Assembly: GCF_000813005.1 (NCBI RefSeq)
Contig: NZ_JSYP01000001.1
Span: forward strand, 496,001 to 560,000
Length of the DNA stretch: 64,000 nucleotides
Reading direction: 5' to 3'
DNA from: Flavobacterium sp. KMS
GTDB lineage: Bacteria > Bacteroidota > Bacteroidia > Flavobacteriales > Flavobacteriaceae
The position numbers were made by a program, and so were the translations under genes. The notes beneath the pieces are model-generated. The model was not told where the DNA came from and did no database searches. It worked only from the letters and a program-made list of their open reading frames with translations. Positions 8,245 to 18,100 of this stretch are shown here, piece after piece (position 1 is the first letter of the stretch; each line of letters opens with the position of its first letter).

Positions 8245-8745
8245 ATGAAATTACCTCCTTACAATAGTTTTCCAAACGTTATTAGCGATAAAATCTCGTT
8301 GCGCCAAATACTACCCTCTGATCTTAACGACATTATAGAAATTTCGTATTATGATGCAGTTCAAGCAAAAACACTAGAGCAAGCAGCAGAAATGCAAGCT
8401 AAAATCGATAAAGATTATACTGATGGCAACTCTATACATTGGGGTATTGCAGATAATACAACCAATAAAATTGTTGGAACTTGTGGCTACTATCGCGGAC
8501 TAGACATTGGAGCGGGAGAACTTGGTTGTGTTTTATTGCCTCAATATCGCGGGCAAGGTTTTATGACTTTGGCAATGACTCTGGCCATAGAATTTGGAAA
8601 TAATCATATAGGATTAAACCGTATTTGGGCCGAAACATCTCAGGAAAACCAAAACGCAATAAAACTTCTTGAGCGTCTTAACTTCATTAAAATTGCTGAT
8701 CTGGATGACAACCATATCGAATATGAATTAAAACAAAATGCATAA
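8245..8745 (+). CDS. GNAT family N-acetyltransferase (RimJ/RimL type)
   Basis: 166-aa acetyltransferase of the Acetyltransf_3 group. It begins with the typical ISLRQILPSDLNDI strand. The central acetyl-CoA loop is LPQYRGQGFMTLAM (about 98-111) and the C-terminal NQNAIKLLERLNFIKI segment is conserved. RimJ/RimL relatives modify protein N-termini or small amines; the acceptor here is unknown. The gene is flanked by terminators or repeats on both sides and is probably transcribed alone. Confidence 0.85.
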   Translation: MKLPPYNSFPNVISDKISLRQILPSDLNDIIEISYYDAVQAKTLEQAAEMQAKIDKDYTDGNSIHWGIADNTTNKIVGTCGYYRGLDIGAGELGCVLLPQYRGQGFMTLAMTLAIEFGNNHIGLNRIWAETSQENQNAIKLLERLNFIKIADLDDNHIEYELKQNA

Positions 8746-8809
8746 ATAAAAAGCTTCAAGGGAATCCTGAACTTTATAAGTTCTCGTATTTTCATCTTGG
8801 TCTAAAATT

Positions 8810-8833
8810 AAAATAAATTATATATTAGCTAAA
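8810..8833 (+). repeat. 24-bp direct repeat upstream of glycosyltransferase gene (copy 2)
   Basis: Exact copy of 8199-8222. Looser similarity extends leftward over about 60 bp, including the AAGCTTC stem region at about 8750 and a TTTTCATCTTGGTCTA stretch matching TTTAAGTCTACC in copy 1. Confidence 0.6.
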
Positions 8834-8875
8834 GAATTAATACAAACCATTTTAGCTATTTAGACCACGAACCCC

Positions 8876-10399
8876 ATGACTAAGAAAACCATAATCTTAC
8901 TCGGATTTATTATTTTAAAGTTTGCTTTACAATACATATTAATAAGTCCGGAATATGATTTGCAACGTGATGAATACCTACATCTCGACCAGGCAAATCA
9001 TCTCGCTTGGGGATATTTATCGGTTCCTCCTGTAACATCCTGGATTTCTTATATCATCCTGTTACTCGGAAATTCAGTTTTCTGGGTAAAATTCTTCCCA
9101 GCTCTTTTTGGTGTTTTAACCCTTTTAATCGTCTGGAAAACTATCGAAAAACTCAACGGAAATTTATACGCCTTAATTCTCGGTGCAACTTGCATTATAT
9201 TTTCGTCATTACTGCGAATAAATATTCTTTATCAGCCCAACTCCTTAGATGTATTATGTTGGACAGGATTTTATTATATCATAATACAATACGTTACAAC
9301 CGAAAAACCTAAATGGCTTTATATAGGAGCAATTGCATTTGCCTTTGGATTCCTCAACAAATACAATATTCTTTTCCTGCTTATAGGATTACTTCCTGCC
9401 TTGATACTATCTAAACAACGCAGAATATTTACAGAAAAAAAACTCTATATCGCCTTAATACTAGGCATACTACTAATTATTCCAAATCTTTTATGGCAAT
9501 ACAACAACCATTTTCCGGTAGTTCACCACATGAAAGAGCTTGCCGAAACACAATTGGTAAATATGGATCGCGTAGAATTTTTAAAAAAGCAATTTCTTTA
9601 TTTTATAGGCTCTTCTCTTGTAATTCTCTCGGCATTATATGCGCTATTATTTTATAAACCTTTCGAGAAATATAGATTCTTTTTCAGCTCACTTATCTTT
9701 ACAATAATCGTTTTTCTATACTTTAAAGCCAAAGCTTATTACGCAATTGGACTGTATCCTATTTACATTGCTTTTGGCGCTGTTTATCTCTCACAAATTT
9801 TAAACTCGGGTAAGAAACGTTATTTACAGCCTGTATTTGTAATCATTCCGTTGTTGTTGTTTATTCCTATGTACAATTTGTCTTTTCCTAATAAAAGTCC
9901 TGAATACATCATAAAGCATCCCGAAGGCTACAAAAAACTAGGCATGCTTAAATGGGAAGATGGCAAAGACCATAAATTACCTCAGGATTACGCCGATATG
10001 CTTGGTTGGAAAGAACTTGCCCGCAAAACCGATTCGGTTTATGCAACTATTCCAAATCCTGAGAAAAAGAAAACCCTGGTTCTTTGTGACAATTATGGAC
10101 AGGCTGGAGCAATTAATTATTATACCAAACAAGGAATAAAAGCCGTCTCTTTTAATGCCGATTATATTAACTGGTTTAATCTTGATATACAATACAACAA
10201 CTTAATACGAGTTAAGGAATACCATGAAAATGATGATGAAATGGCAGAAACTGGTCCATACTTTCAGACTGCTATAATAGCCGATTCTATCAAAAATAAA
10301 AATGCCCGAGAATACAAAACAACCATTTTTGTATTTACAGGCGCCAAGATTGATATTAATAAAAGAATTGTTGAGGAGATTTCTAAGGAAAAGAACTAA
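8876..10399 (+). CDS. ArnT/PMT-family membrane glycosyltransferase
   Basis: 507 aa with about 10 membrane spans in the first 340 residues and a C-terminal soluble domain. The first loop holds the acidic motif DLQRDEYLHLDQANHLAWG (about 28-46), typical of dolichyl-phosphate-mannose / undecaprenyl-phosphate-sugar dependent transferases (PMT_2, GT83). SVPPVTSWI follows, as in ArnT-like proteins. It should transfer a lipid-linked sugar to an acceptor on the periplasmic side; donor and acceptor are unknown. No lipid A or polymer genes lie next to it. Confidence 0.8.
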   Translation: MTKKTIILLGFIILKFALQYILISPEYDLQRDEYLHLDQANHLAWGYLSVPPVTSWISYIILLLGNSVFWVKFFPALFGVLTLLIVWKTIEKLNGNLYALILGATCIIFSSLLRINILYQPNSLDVLCWTGFYYIIIQYVTTEKPKWLYIGAIAFAFGFLNKYNILFLLIGLLPALILSKQRRIFTEKKLYIALILGILLIIPNLLWQYNNHFPVVHHMKELAETQLVNMDRVEFLKKQFLYFIGSSLVILSALYALLFYKPFEKYRFFFSSLIFTIIVFLYFKAKAYYAIGLYPIYIAFGAVYLSQILNSGKKRYLQPVFVIIPLLLFIPMYNLSFPNKSPEYIIKHPEGYKKLGMLKWEDGKDHKLPQDYADMLGWKELARKTDSVYATIPNPEKKKTLVLCDNYGQAGAINYYTKQGIKAVSFNADYINWFNLDIQYNNLIRVKEYHENDDEMAETGPYFQTAIIADSIKNKNAREYKTTIFVFTGAKIDINKRIVEEISKEKN

Positions 10400-10903
10400 G
10401 GTTCTTTTTTAAAGGCACAAAGGTTCAAAGGTTTCTCAGTTTGTGTGGAGAAAGGTTTTGAAAAAAGGTTCAAAGGCGCAAAGGTTCTGAGGTACTAAGG
10501 TTTGGATTGAACATAAAACACAATTCTGTCATTTGATGCAAGGAAAACTCAGATAATATAAATCAAACTAATAGCTCGACAACGGATTCGAGCCACAAAT
10601 AACATGCTATAAACATAGCCAACGGTTTCAACCGTTGGAACGCAATGAATTATCGCAATCTGTATCACACGGTTGAAACCGTGAGCTATGATAAAATTGA
10701 ATAGAATTTAATAAATTAGAGTTCTTTGGCACATGAAATCAAGTTCCTTGTCCCCTTGAATTAAAACTTTAAAATAATATTTGGCTTTGATTGTCGAGCT
10801 ACTTATGTGTTCTTCTCCCGAAGCTTCGGGACGCTCAGAATGACAAGATTGCGAATACTTAAAACCTTAATACCTCAGAACCTTTGAACCTCAAAAAGAA
10901 AAA
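10400..10903. repeat. Intergenic repeat cluster (REP-like palindromes and AGGTTCAAAGG-type repeats)
   Basis: 504 bp without a gene. Three repeat types are mixed. (a) Degenerate AAGGTTC(A/T)(A/G)AGG units at about 10415-10505, recurring inverted at about 10865-10895. (b) A 230-bp unit bounded by the inverted pair TAGCTCGACAA (10572-10582 and 10791-10801). Inside it are two hairpins, CCAACGGTTTCAACCGTTGG (10619-10638) and CACGGTTGAAACCGTG (10668-10683), joined by an outer CATAGC/GCTATG pair. (c) The palindrome CCCGAAGCTTCGGG at 10817-10830. Confidence 0.6.
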
Positions 10904-11323
10904 ATGCGAAACAACCCAAACTCCTTAATATCCAAACTTAGCTCTAACCAAAAAAATATATTCCTTTTGGATAGTATTGGTGCTTTTTTAACTGCTTTCT
11001 TATTGGGATTTGTTTTGGTAAGATTTCAAGATAGTTTCGGAATGCCTCAAGAAACGCTTTATATTTTATCGGCTATAGCGTTTATTTTCGCAACATACTC
11101 TTTGTGTTGTTATTTGTTTGTTTCTAACAAATGGCGCTTTTATCTAAATATAATCATGATTGCTAATGCTTTATATTGTTGCCTTACAACGGGACTTATA
11201 ATTTACTATTTCCATAAACTAACCTCTTTAGGTTTAATTTATTTTATACTCGAAATAATTGTTATTGTTTTCTTAGTTTACTTAGAAGGTTCAAAGGGTT
11301 TAAAAAAGGCACTAAGGTTCTGA
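10904..11323 (+). CDS. Small four-helix membrane protein, unknown function
   Basis: 139 aa with four predicted membrane spans (about 20-40, 52-74, 80-100, 108-130) and short loops. No catalytic or binding motif is visible and I do not recognise the family. The last codons (EGSKGLKKALRF) are made from the same AAGGTTC-type repeat that fills the surrounding intergenic DNA, so the C-terminus may have been altered by repeat insertion. It sits alone between repeat clusters. Confidence 0.6.
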   Translation: MRNNPNSLISKLSSNQKNIFLLDSIGAFLTAFLLGFVLVRFQDSFGMPQETLYILSAIAFIFATYSLCCYLFVSNKWRFYLNIIMIANALYCCLTTGLIIYYFHKLTSLGLIYFILEIIVIVFLVYLEGSKGLKKALRF

Positions 11324-11356
11324 GGTACTAAGATGCTAAGTTTTTGGATTGAACAT
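11300..11356. repeat. AGGTTCTGAGGTACTAAG repeat copy
   Basis: The stretch AAGGTTCTGAGGTACTAAG followed by TTTGGATTGAACATAAAA duplicates about 10481-10519 with a short insertion. The unit overlaps the 3' end of the 10904-11323 gene. Confidence 0.6.
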
Positions 11357-11399
11357 AAAAAAACGCAATACTATCTCTCATGATAATATTGCGTTTTTT
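11357..11399. terminator. Bidirectional terminator
   Basis: Near-perfect hairpin AAAAAACGCAATA / TATTGCGTTTTTT with U-tracts on both strands, after the small membrane-protein gene. Confidence 0.7.
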
Positions 11400-11429
11400 A
11401 CTCATAATGAAGGCTTTAACCTCTTTACA

Positions 11430-11528
11430 GACAAACTAAGAGCCTCTGAACCTTTGCTACTCTGAACCTCATTATAGACAAACTGAGAAGCCTCTGTCCC
11501 TTTGAACCTTAGTGCCTCAGAACCTACC
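11430..11528. repeat. Inverted AGGTTC-type repeats
   Basis: Several copies of CCTCTGAACCTTTG/CCTTAGTGCCTCAGAACC, i.e. the reverse complement of the repeat family at 10415-10505 and 11300-11330. They run up to the stop codon of the 11529 gene. Confidence 0.5.
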
Positions 11529-11834
11529 TCAAGCCATAAACAAGGCGTGCTTATTATAGTTGTACAATACTAAATCGTACGGTACTAAGTTTGGTAATAC
11601 TTTTTCAGAAGTGGGATCAAACTTTATATTATTTGCTTTGCGGAATAAGTAAATATCTTTTAAACAATTAGATAAACTCTGATGTATCATTGATGAAGTT
11701 ATAGGCAGTTTATTATCTCCTACCAATAAATCGATTTGATAATTAGAACTAGATTTAGAAAGATTATTACCAATTATTCTTATTTCGAATGTTGTCGGTT
11801 TCCCATTATGTTCTCCTTGATATTGTACTTTCAT
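11529..11834 (-). CDS. Hypothetical protein, 101 aa
   Basis: Small soluble protein without signal peptide or membrane span. It starts with a beta-rich half (VQYQGEHNGKPTTFEIRII) and ends in a helix plus VPYDLVLYNYNKHALFMA. I do not recognise it. The ATG at 11834 and ordinary codon use suggest a real gene. It is isolated between repeats and the long upstream region of the giant LRR gene. Confidence 0.5.
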   Translation of the reverse strand: MKVQYQGEHNGKPTTFEIRIIGNNLSKSSSNYQIDLLVGDNKLPITSSMIHQSLSNCLKDIYLFRKANNIKFDPTSEKVLPNLVPYDLVLYNYNKHALFMA

Positions 11835-12172
11835 AGTTTTATCGGTTTAAATTAAATACAACTTTGTTACTATTGTTTTTTATGTAATCGTTTGTAAAAA
11901 TAAATTTAGTAATAAAATCTTTTTAATTCGTAAAAAAAATTAAAATATTTTTCAGAAACCACCTCCTCTCTCCCTCCTTGTATTTACTCGGATTCAAGCT
12001 AAATATTCTTATCAAATTCTTACTTTTTGAACTAACAAATAAGAATATCACACGTATTTTCTTAAATAAACAATTTAGTCAATTTTTTACATAGATATTT
12101 TTCCTACTTTTGGCAATTATTACCTAACGACTAAAAATAACGCCAATCAACTGACCTTTAAACCCTTGAGTT
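11835..12172 (+). promoter_or_regulatory. Promoter region of the LRR/cohesin operon
   Basis: 338 bp without a gene. A clear -7 box TACTTTTG lies at 12105-12112, giving an mRNA leader of roughly 50 nt before the ATG at 12173. The -33 element is not obvious. The rest is plain AT-rich DNA. Confidence 0.5.
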
Positions 12173-15100
12173 ATGGAAAAAAAACTACTCATTAGACTAA
12201 TATTCCTCCTTATTAGTTCCCAAATTTTTGCATTCCAAACCCCAACAAACATTCCAATTCCTGATACAGAATACCAAGCTTTGGTCGATTTTTACAAAGC
12301 TACCGGTGAGTCCAACTGGAATAATAAATGGAATACCAAAGAAAATAATCTTCACGAAGTTGCCTGGTATGGTGTAACCGTAGAAAACGGACACGTAACA
12401 GCAATTAACCTCAACAATACAAGTAACATTGTTGGAAAAATCCCAGTATCTTTTGGGAATTTAAAATTCTTAAAAAGCCTTTCCCTTTACGGCGCAAGTT
12501 ACAGCAAAGACTTAAGCACAACCGATTTGGGAGTTCTATCAGAATTAGAAGCGCTAGAAACTCTCGACCTAAGAAATTGTAACATAAAAGGTAGCATTCC
12601 TGCTTCATGGAATAAGCTAAAAAAATTAAAAACCTTATATCTAAGCAACAACGCCATCACTTCTTTACCTAAAGAAATTGGAGAGATGGAAAACTTAATA
12701 ACTTTAGAATTATCTACCAACCAGATAACTGTTTTAACAAAAGAATTAGAAAACCTTACTGCTTTAAAAACAGTAAATCTAGCCAGCAATAAAGTATCAA
12801 CTATCGACGCTTTATTAAAAAGTACTGTTAGCTTAGAATTAAATTCCCAAACTCTTAGCATTGATAAATTGCAATATGAGGGAGTTGATTTAAAAATTAG
12901 CAATCTCCCAAATGTTGTTCTTTACAACAGAACCAAAAATGATTTCTCGGCCAGAAGACCAATAGGAATTTATGTGCGCGGGAGTCAGGTGGGAACAAAT
13001 GTAACCGTTGCCGAAGATGGTAGCCTTACGATTCCATCGGCTTATCTGGCTACATTAAAAAATGGAGATGAAGTATATCTGCGTCAGCAATATGATGGAA
13101 CTTCTGGAGCGGCATATTATAGTAATATTTATTTCACTACTGTAAAAGTAAACCAACCCGGAATACCAAATATAGAATATCAGGCATTGGTCGATTTTTA
13201 CAATGCCATGAATGGTAGCAAATGGAATAATAAATGGGACATTAACGAAAACAACCTTAATGAAGGTGCATGGAATGGTCTAAGTATAGAAAACGGACAT
13301 GTAACGGGAATTAACCTCAACAATACCAACAATATATCGGGAGCAATACCGGCTTCTTTTGGAAACTTAAAATATCTAAAAAGCTTTTCTCTATATGGAG
13401 GAAACTACGGTAAAGATTTAAATACTACAGATTTGAGTTCTCTATCAGAACTAGAATCTCTAGAAACTCTTGATCTAAGATATACCAAGCTAAAAGGGAA
13501 TATCCCAGCTTCATGGAGTAAACTAAAAAAATTAAAAACATTGTATTTAAGCAACAATACAATTACCGGATTACCAGATGAACTAGGAGAAATAGAAAAT
13601 CTGGTAACCTTGGACTTATCTTCCAACCTGATAAAAACAATTCCAGTTTCTATAGGTAATCTCTCTTATTTAGTAACGCTAAACTTAGCCAGTAATCAGA
13701 TAGAAGTTCTTATAAAAGAATTTGAAGGTTTAAACGCTTTAAAAACGTTAGATCTTTCAAGCAACAAAATTTCGAATATTGTAGCCTTGCTAAAAAGTAC
13801 GGTAAGCTTAGAGCTAAATTCTCAATCTATAAGCCTGGAAAACTTTTTGTACAGTGGTACCGATGTAAAAATCGATAACATACCGAATATAGTTACCTAT
13901 AATAAATCTAAAAATGATTTTTCGGGCAGAAGACAAATTGGTGTTTACATACGAGGCAGTCAGGTAGGAGCAAATATTGCAATGGCAGAAGATGCCAGCC
14001 TAACTATTCCGGCAAGTTATCTCGCAACCTTAAAAACAGGCGATCAGGTATATCTACGCATACAATATGATGGAACGCTTAGTGCTGCTTATTATACCAA
14101 CATCTTTTTTACTAATGTAAAAGTTGACCAACCACAAATACCCGATTTAGAATATCAGGCTTTAGTAGATTTTTATAATACTATGGGCGGAACACAATGG
14201 AATAATAAATGGTATATAACTCAGAACAATCTTCACGAAGGTGCATGGTATGGTGTGGGTATCGAAAACGGACATATTACAAGCCTTAACCTTAACAATA
14301 ATAGTAATGTTGCGGGAGCAATACCAGCTTCTTTTAAAAATTTAAAATATCTAAAAAGTCTTTCTCTTTATGGAGGAAGTTATACCAAAGATTTAAGCAC
14401 AACCGATTTAGGAATCTTATCTGACTTTGAATTTCTGGAAACTTTAGATTTAAGATATTCAAAATTAAAAGGAGATATTCCTGCTTCATGGGGTAAATTA
14501 AAAAAACTAAAATCATTGTATTTAAGTTACAATGCAATTACAGGATTGCCAGAAGAGTTTGGCACAATGGAAAGTCTGGTAACGATAGATTTATCATCCA
14601 ACCAGATAAAAGCTATCCCAGTATCAATAGGCAACCTCTTAAATCTTGTAACCTTAAACCTGGCAAGTAACCAAATAGAAGTACTTATAAAAGAATTCGA
14701 AAATCTGAATGCATTAAAAACACTAGATCTTTCAAGCAATAAAATATCCAATATTGTAGCGTTGCTAAAAAGTACCGTAAGCCTCGAGCTAAATTCACAA
14801 ACCGTAAACATAGAGAATTTCTTGTACGAAGGAACCGATGTAAAAGTGGACAATTTCCCGAATGTAGTTACTTACAATAAATCTAAAAATGATTTCTCAG
14901 GTCGAAGACAAATTGGCGTTTACATACGCGGTAGTCAGGTAGGAGCAAATTTAACTATGGCGCCAGATGCCAGCCTGACGATTCCTGTAAGCTATCTCGC
15001 TACACTAAAAACCGGAGATCAATTATACCTGCGTCAGCAATACGACGGAACACTAAGTGCAGCATATTATACCAACATCTTTTTTACTAATGTAAAAGTT

Positions 15101-18100
15101 AATCAGCCAAAAATACCCGATGCCGAATACGAAGCTTTGGTCGATTTTTATACCGTAATGGGCGGCAATAAATGGACTAATAAATGGGACACTAGCCTGA
15201 ACAACCTTCATGAAGGAGCATGGTACGGTGTGAGTATCGAAAACGGACATATAACAGGTCTTAACCTTAATAATAACAATTACGTTGCGGGATCAATTCC
15301 TGCTTCTTTTGGAAATTTAAAATTCCTAAAAAATCTTTCTCTTTATGGAGGAAGTTACCCCAAAGATTTAAGCACTACCGATTTAAGTGTTTTATCTGAG
15401 TTAGAATCTCTAGAAACTTTAGACTTAAGATATAGCAAATTAAAAGGAGACATACCTGCTTCATGGAGCAAGCTTAAGAAACTAAAATCATTGTATTTAA
15501 GTAGCAATGCAATTACAGGATTGCCAGAAGATTTGGGCGCAATGACAAGTCTTGTTACAATGGATTTATCTGTTAATCAGCTAAAAACTATCCCTGCATC
15601 AATAGGTTCTCTTGCCAATTTAACAACTATAAACCTAAATAGCAATCAGATAGAAGTTCTTATAAAAGAATTAGAAAACCTAAATGCATTAACATCTTTA
15701 GATCTTTCTAGCAATAAAGTAGGTACTATTCAGGGATTATTAAAAACTTCTGTAGCTCTGGAATTAAACTCACAAACTCTTAGTATAGAAAACTTTCTGT
15801 ACGAAGGAACCGATGTAAAGATTAGTAATTTACCTAATACCGTTCTTTATAACAGACCTATTAATGATTTTTCGGCAAAAAGACAATTCATAGTATACGT
15901 GCGTGGTACTCAGGTAGGAACTAACCTAACCGTTGCGCAAGATACTAGCTTAACCATTCCTGCAACTTATCTGGCAACACTAAAAACAGGAGATCAGTTA
16001 TATCTGCGTCAGCAATATGATGGAGCTTCGGGAGCAGCTTATTATAGTAATATTTATTTCACTAATGTAAAAGTAGATCAGCCTAAGATTCCAGATGTAG
16101 AATATCAAGCTTTGGTTGATTTTTATAATGCAATGGGAGGCAGTAAATGGACTAATAAATGGGACACTAGCCTAAATAATTTGCATGAAGGTCCCTGGTA
16201 TGGTGTAAGTATACAAAACGGACATATTACTGGTATTAATCTCAACAATAATAGCAACGTTACAGGAGCAATACCTGCTTCTTTTGGAAATTTAAAATTC
16301 CTGAAAAACCTTTCTTTGTATGGAGGAAACTACACAAAAGATTTAAGCACCACCGATTTAGCAATCTTTTCTGAGCTGGAATCTCTAGAGTCTTTAGATT
16401 TAAGATATTGCAAATTAAAAGGTGTTATTCCTTCTTCATGGGGAAAATTAAAAGCATTTAAAACACTTACTCTAAGTTATAATAATATCGAAAATGCAGA
16501 CGAAGCATTAGCTAGTTTACCTTTACTAAAAACAGTTGATTTTACATATCAAACCATCGCCATCCCAACTATAGAAGTAGGTGCAAATGAATTGGTGATA
16601 AACCTGCCAACACTTAGCACTTTTATTTTTAACGCTGATGGAGGAAGTATTAACAACAAAAATTATTTTACGCTTTTCATCAATGGCGTAAATAAAGTAT
16701 CAAATTATTCTAATAAAGAAGGCAACTTAATCTTTAAGGATATAGCATTACTGAGCATAAAACTAACCGACAAAATTTCGATTACACAAAACGACGGAAC
16801 TGCTCAGGGAACAACTATCAACTATAATAAAGTAACATTTGGAAAACCATTGGCAGAGGAAGAATTTGAAATTCTAAAAAAATTCTATGCTAGTACTAAT
16901 GGAGCACAATGGACTCAAAAATGGGATACTTCACAAAACAAACTTCATGAAGTAAGTTGGTATGGTGTAGGCACAAAAGAAGGTCATGTTGTATCAATAA
17001 GTTTATCAGGAAATAATCTGTCAGGAACACTTCCTGAAGAATTATCTGGTTTAACCTATCTGGAAACCCTAAACCTGCAATCGAATGTTATTGAAGGAAA
17101 TATTCCAACAACTATTGGGCAACTCACAAATTTAAAAACCCTGAACTTACAAGCAAATAAACTAGGAGGAACAATACCAATACTTTCTGGAATATCAGGG
17201 TTAAAAAAATTATCTATAGCAGCCAACCTGTTTAAAGGAACTATCCCGGCACAATTCAATCAATTTCAGAATATAGAACAACTGGATTTATCTAATAATG
17301 GTTTTGATGCTCTGGAAACAGCATTTACCTATGATCTGAGTAAAGTATATGTAAACCTAAGAGGACAAACAATTGTAAAAGAGGAGTTCCTGTATTTAAA
17401 AGGAGACGAAATTAGTGTAGTCTTACCTCCTATCACTACCTATAACGAAACTAATCCAGAGCAAGAAGGAAAGTATTTATTTGCCTTACAAGCAAATAAC
17501 TTTAAAATATCTGAGGCAACACCAGAAGGCAATATTCTTGTATTCCCGAGCGTATCTATTGCAGATGTTCCTGCGGGAGCAAAAATTACTATCTGGCAAA
17601 GAACAGGTGCTTCTCAAGGTACTTACTTGCAATATAAAGGAATTGCAGACGGATCTGAAACACCTCTTCTAGCAGAAGAATTTGATGCCTTAGTTGCATT
17701 TTTCCAAAAAGCCGGAGGTGCAAACTGGAAAACACCTTGGGATATATCTACAAATAATCTTCATGAAAAAAGATGGAAAGGAGTTACAACCAATGATGGA
17801 CACGTGGTAGCAATTAACCTAACCGATAATAACTTAATTGGAGATATAAGTGCCGAGTTAGGCAAATTTGTAGAGCTACAAAGCCTTAACCTAACCCGTA
17901 ATAAATTAACAGGCAGTATTCCAGACGAGTTATCAAGATTAACCAAACTTAAAACAATCGACCTTTCGGAGAATGAACTTACTGAAACAAATGTTGTATT
18001 TCCGTCCAACGTGAATTTTAAAATTGACCGTCAAAAAATTAATTTAGGTGCATTACCGCTAACAGTAAATACAGTAATAAAAGACAAGAAGATAAATCGT

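Noticed and set aside
10400..10903. CRISPR array
   Set aside because: The repeats are palindromic, of unequal length and irregularly spaced, with no spacer-like units and no cas genes.
12197..18009. Several minus-strand open frames of 65-134 codons within the LRR gene
   Set aside because: They recur once per repeat module and mirror the Leu/Ser-rich coding strand; shadows of the real gene.
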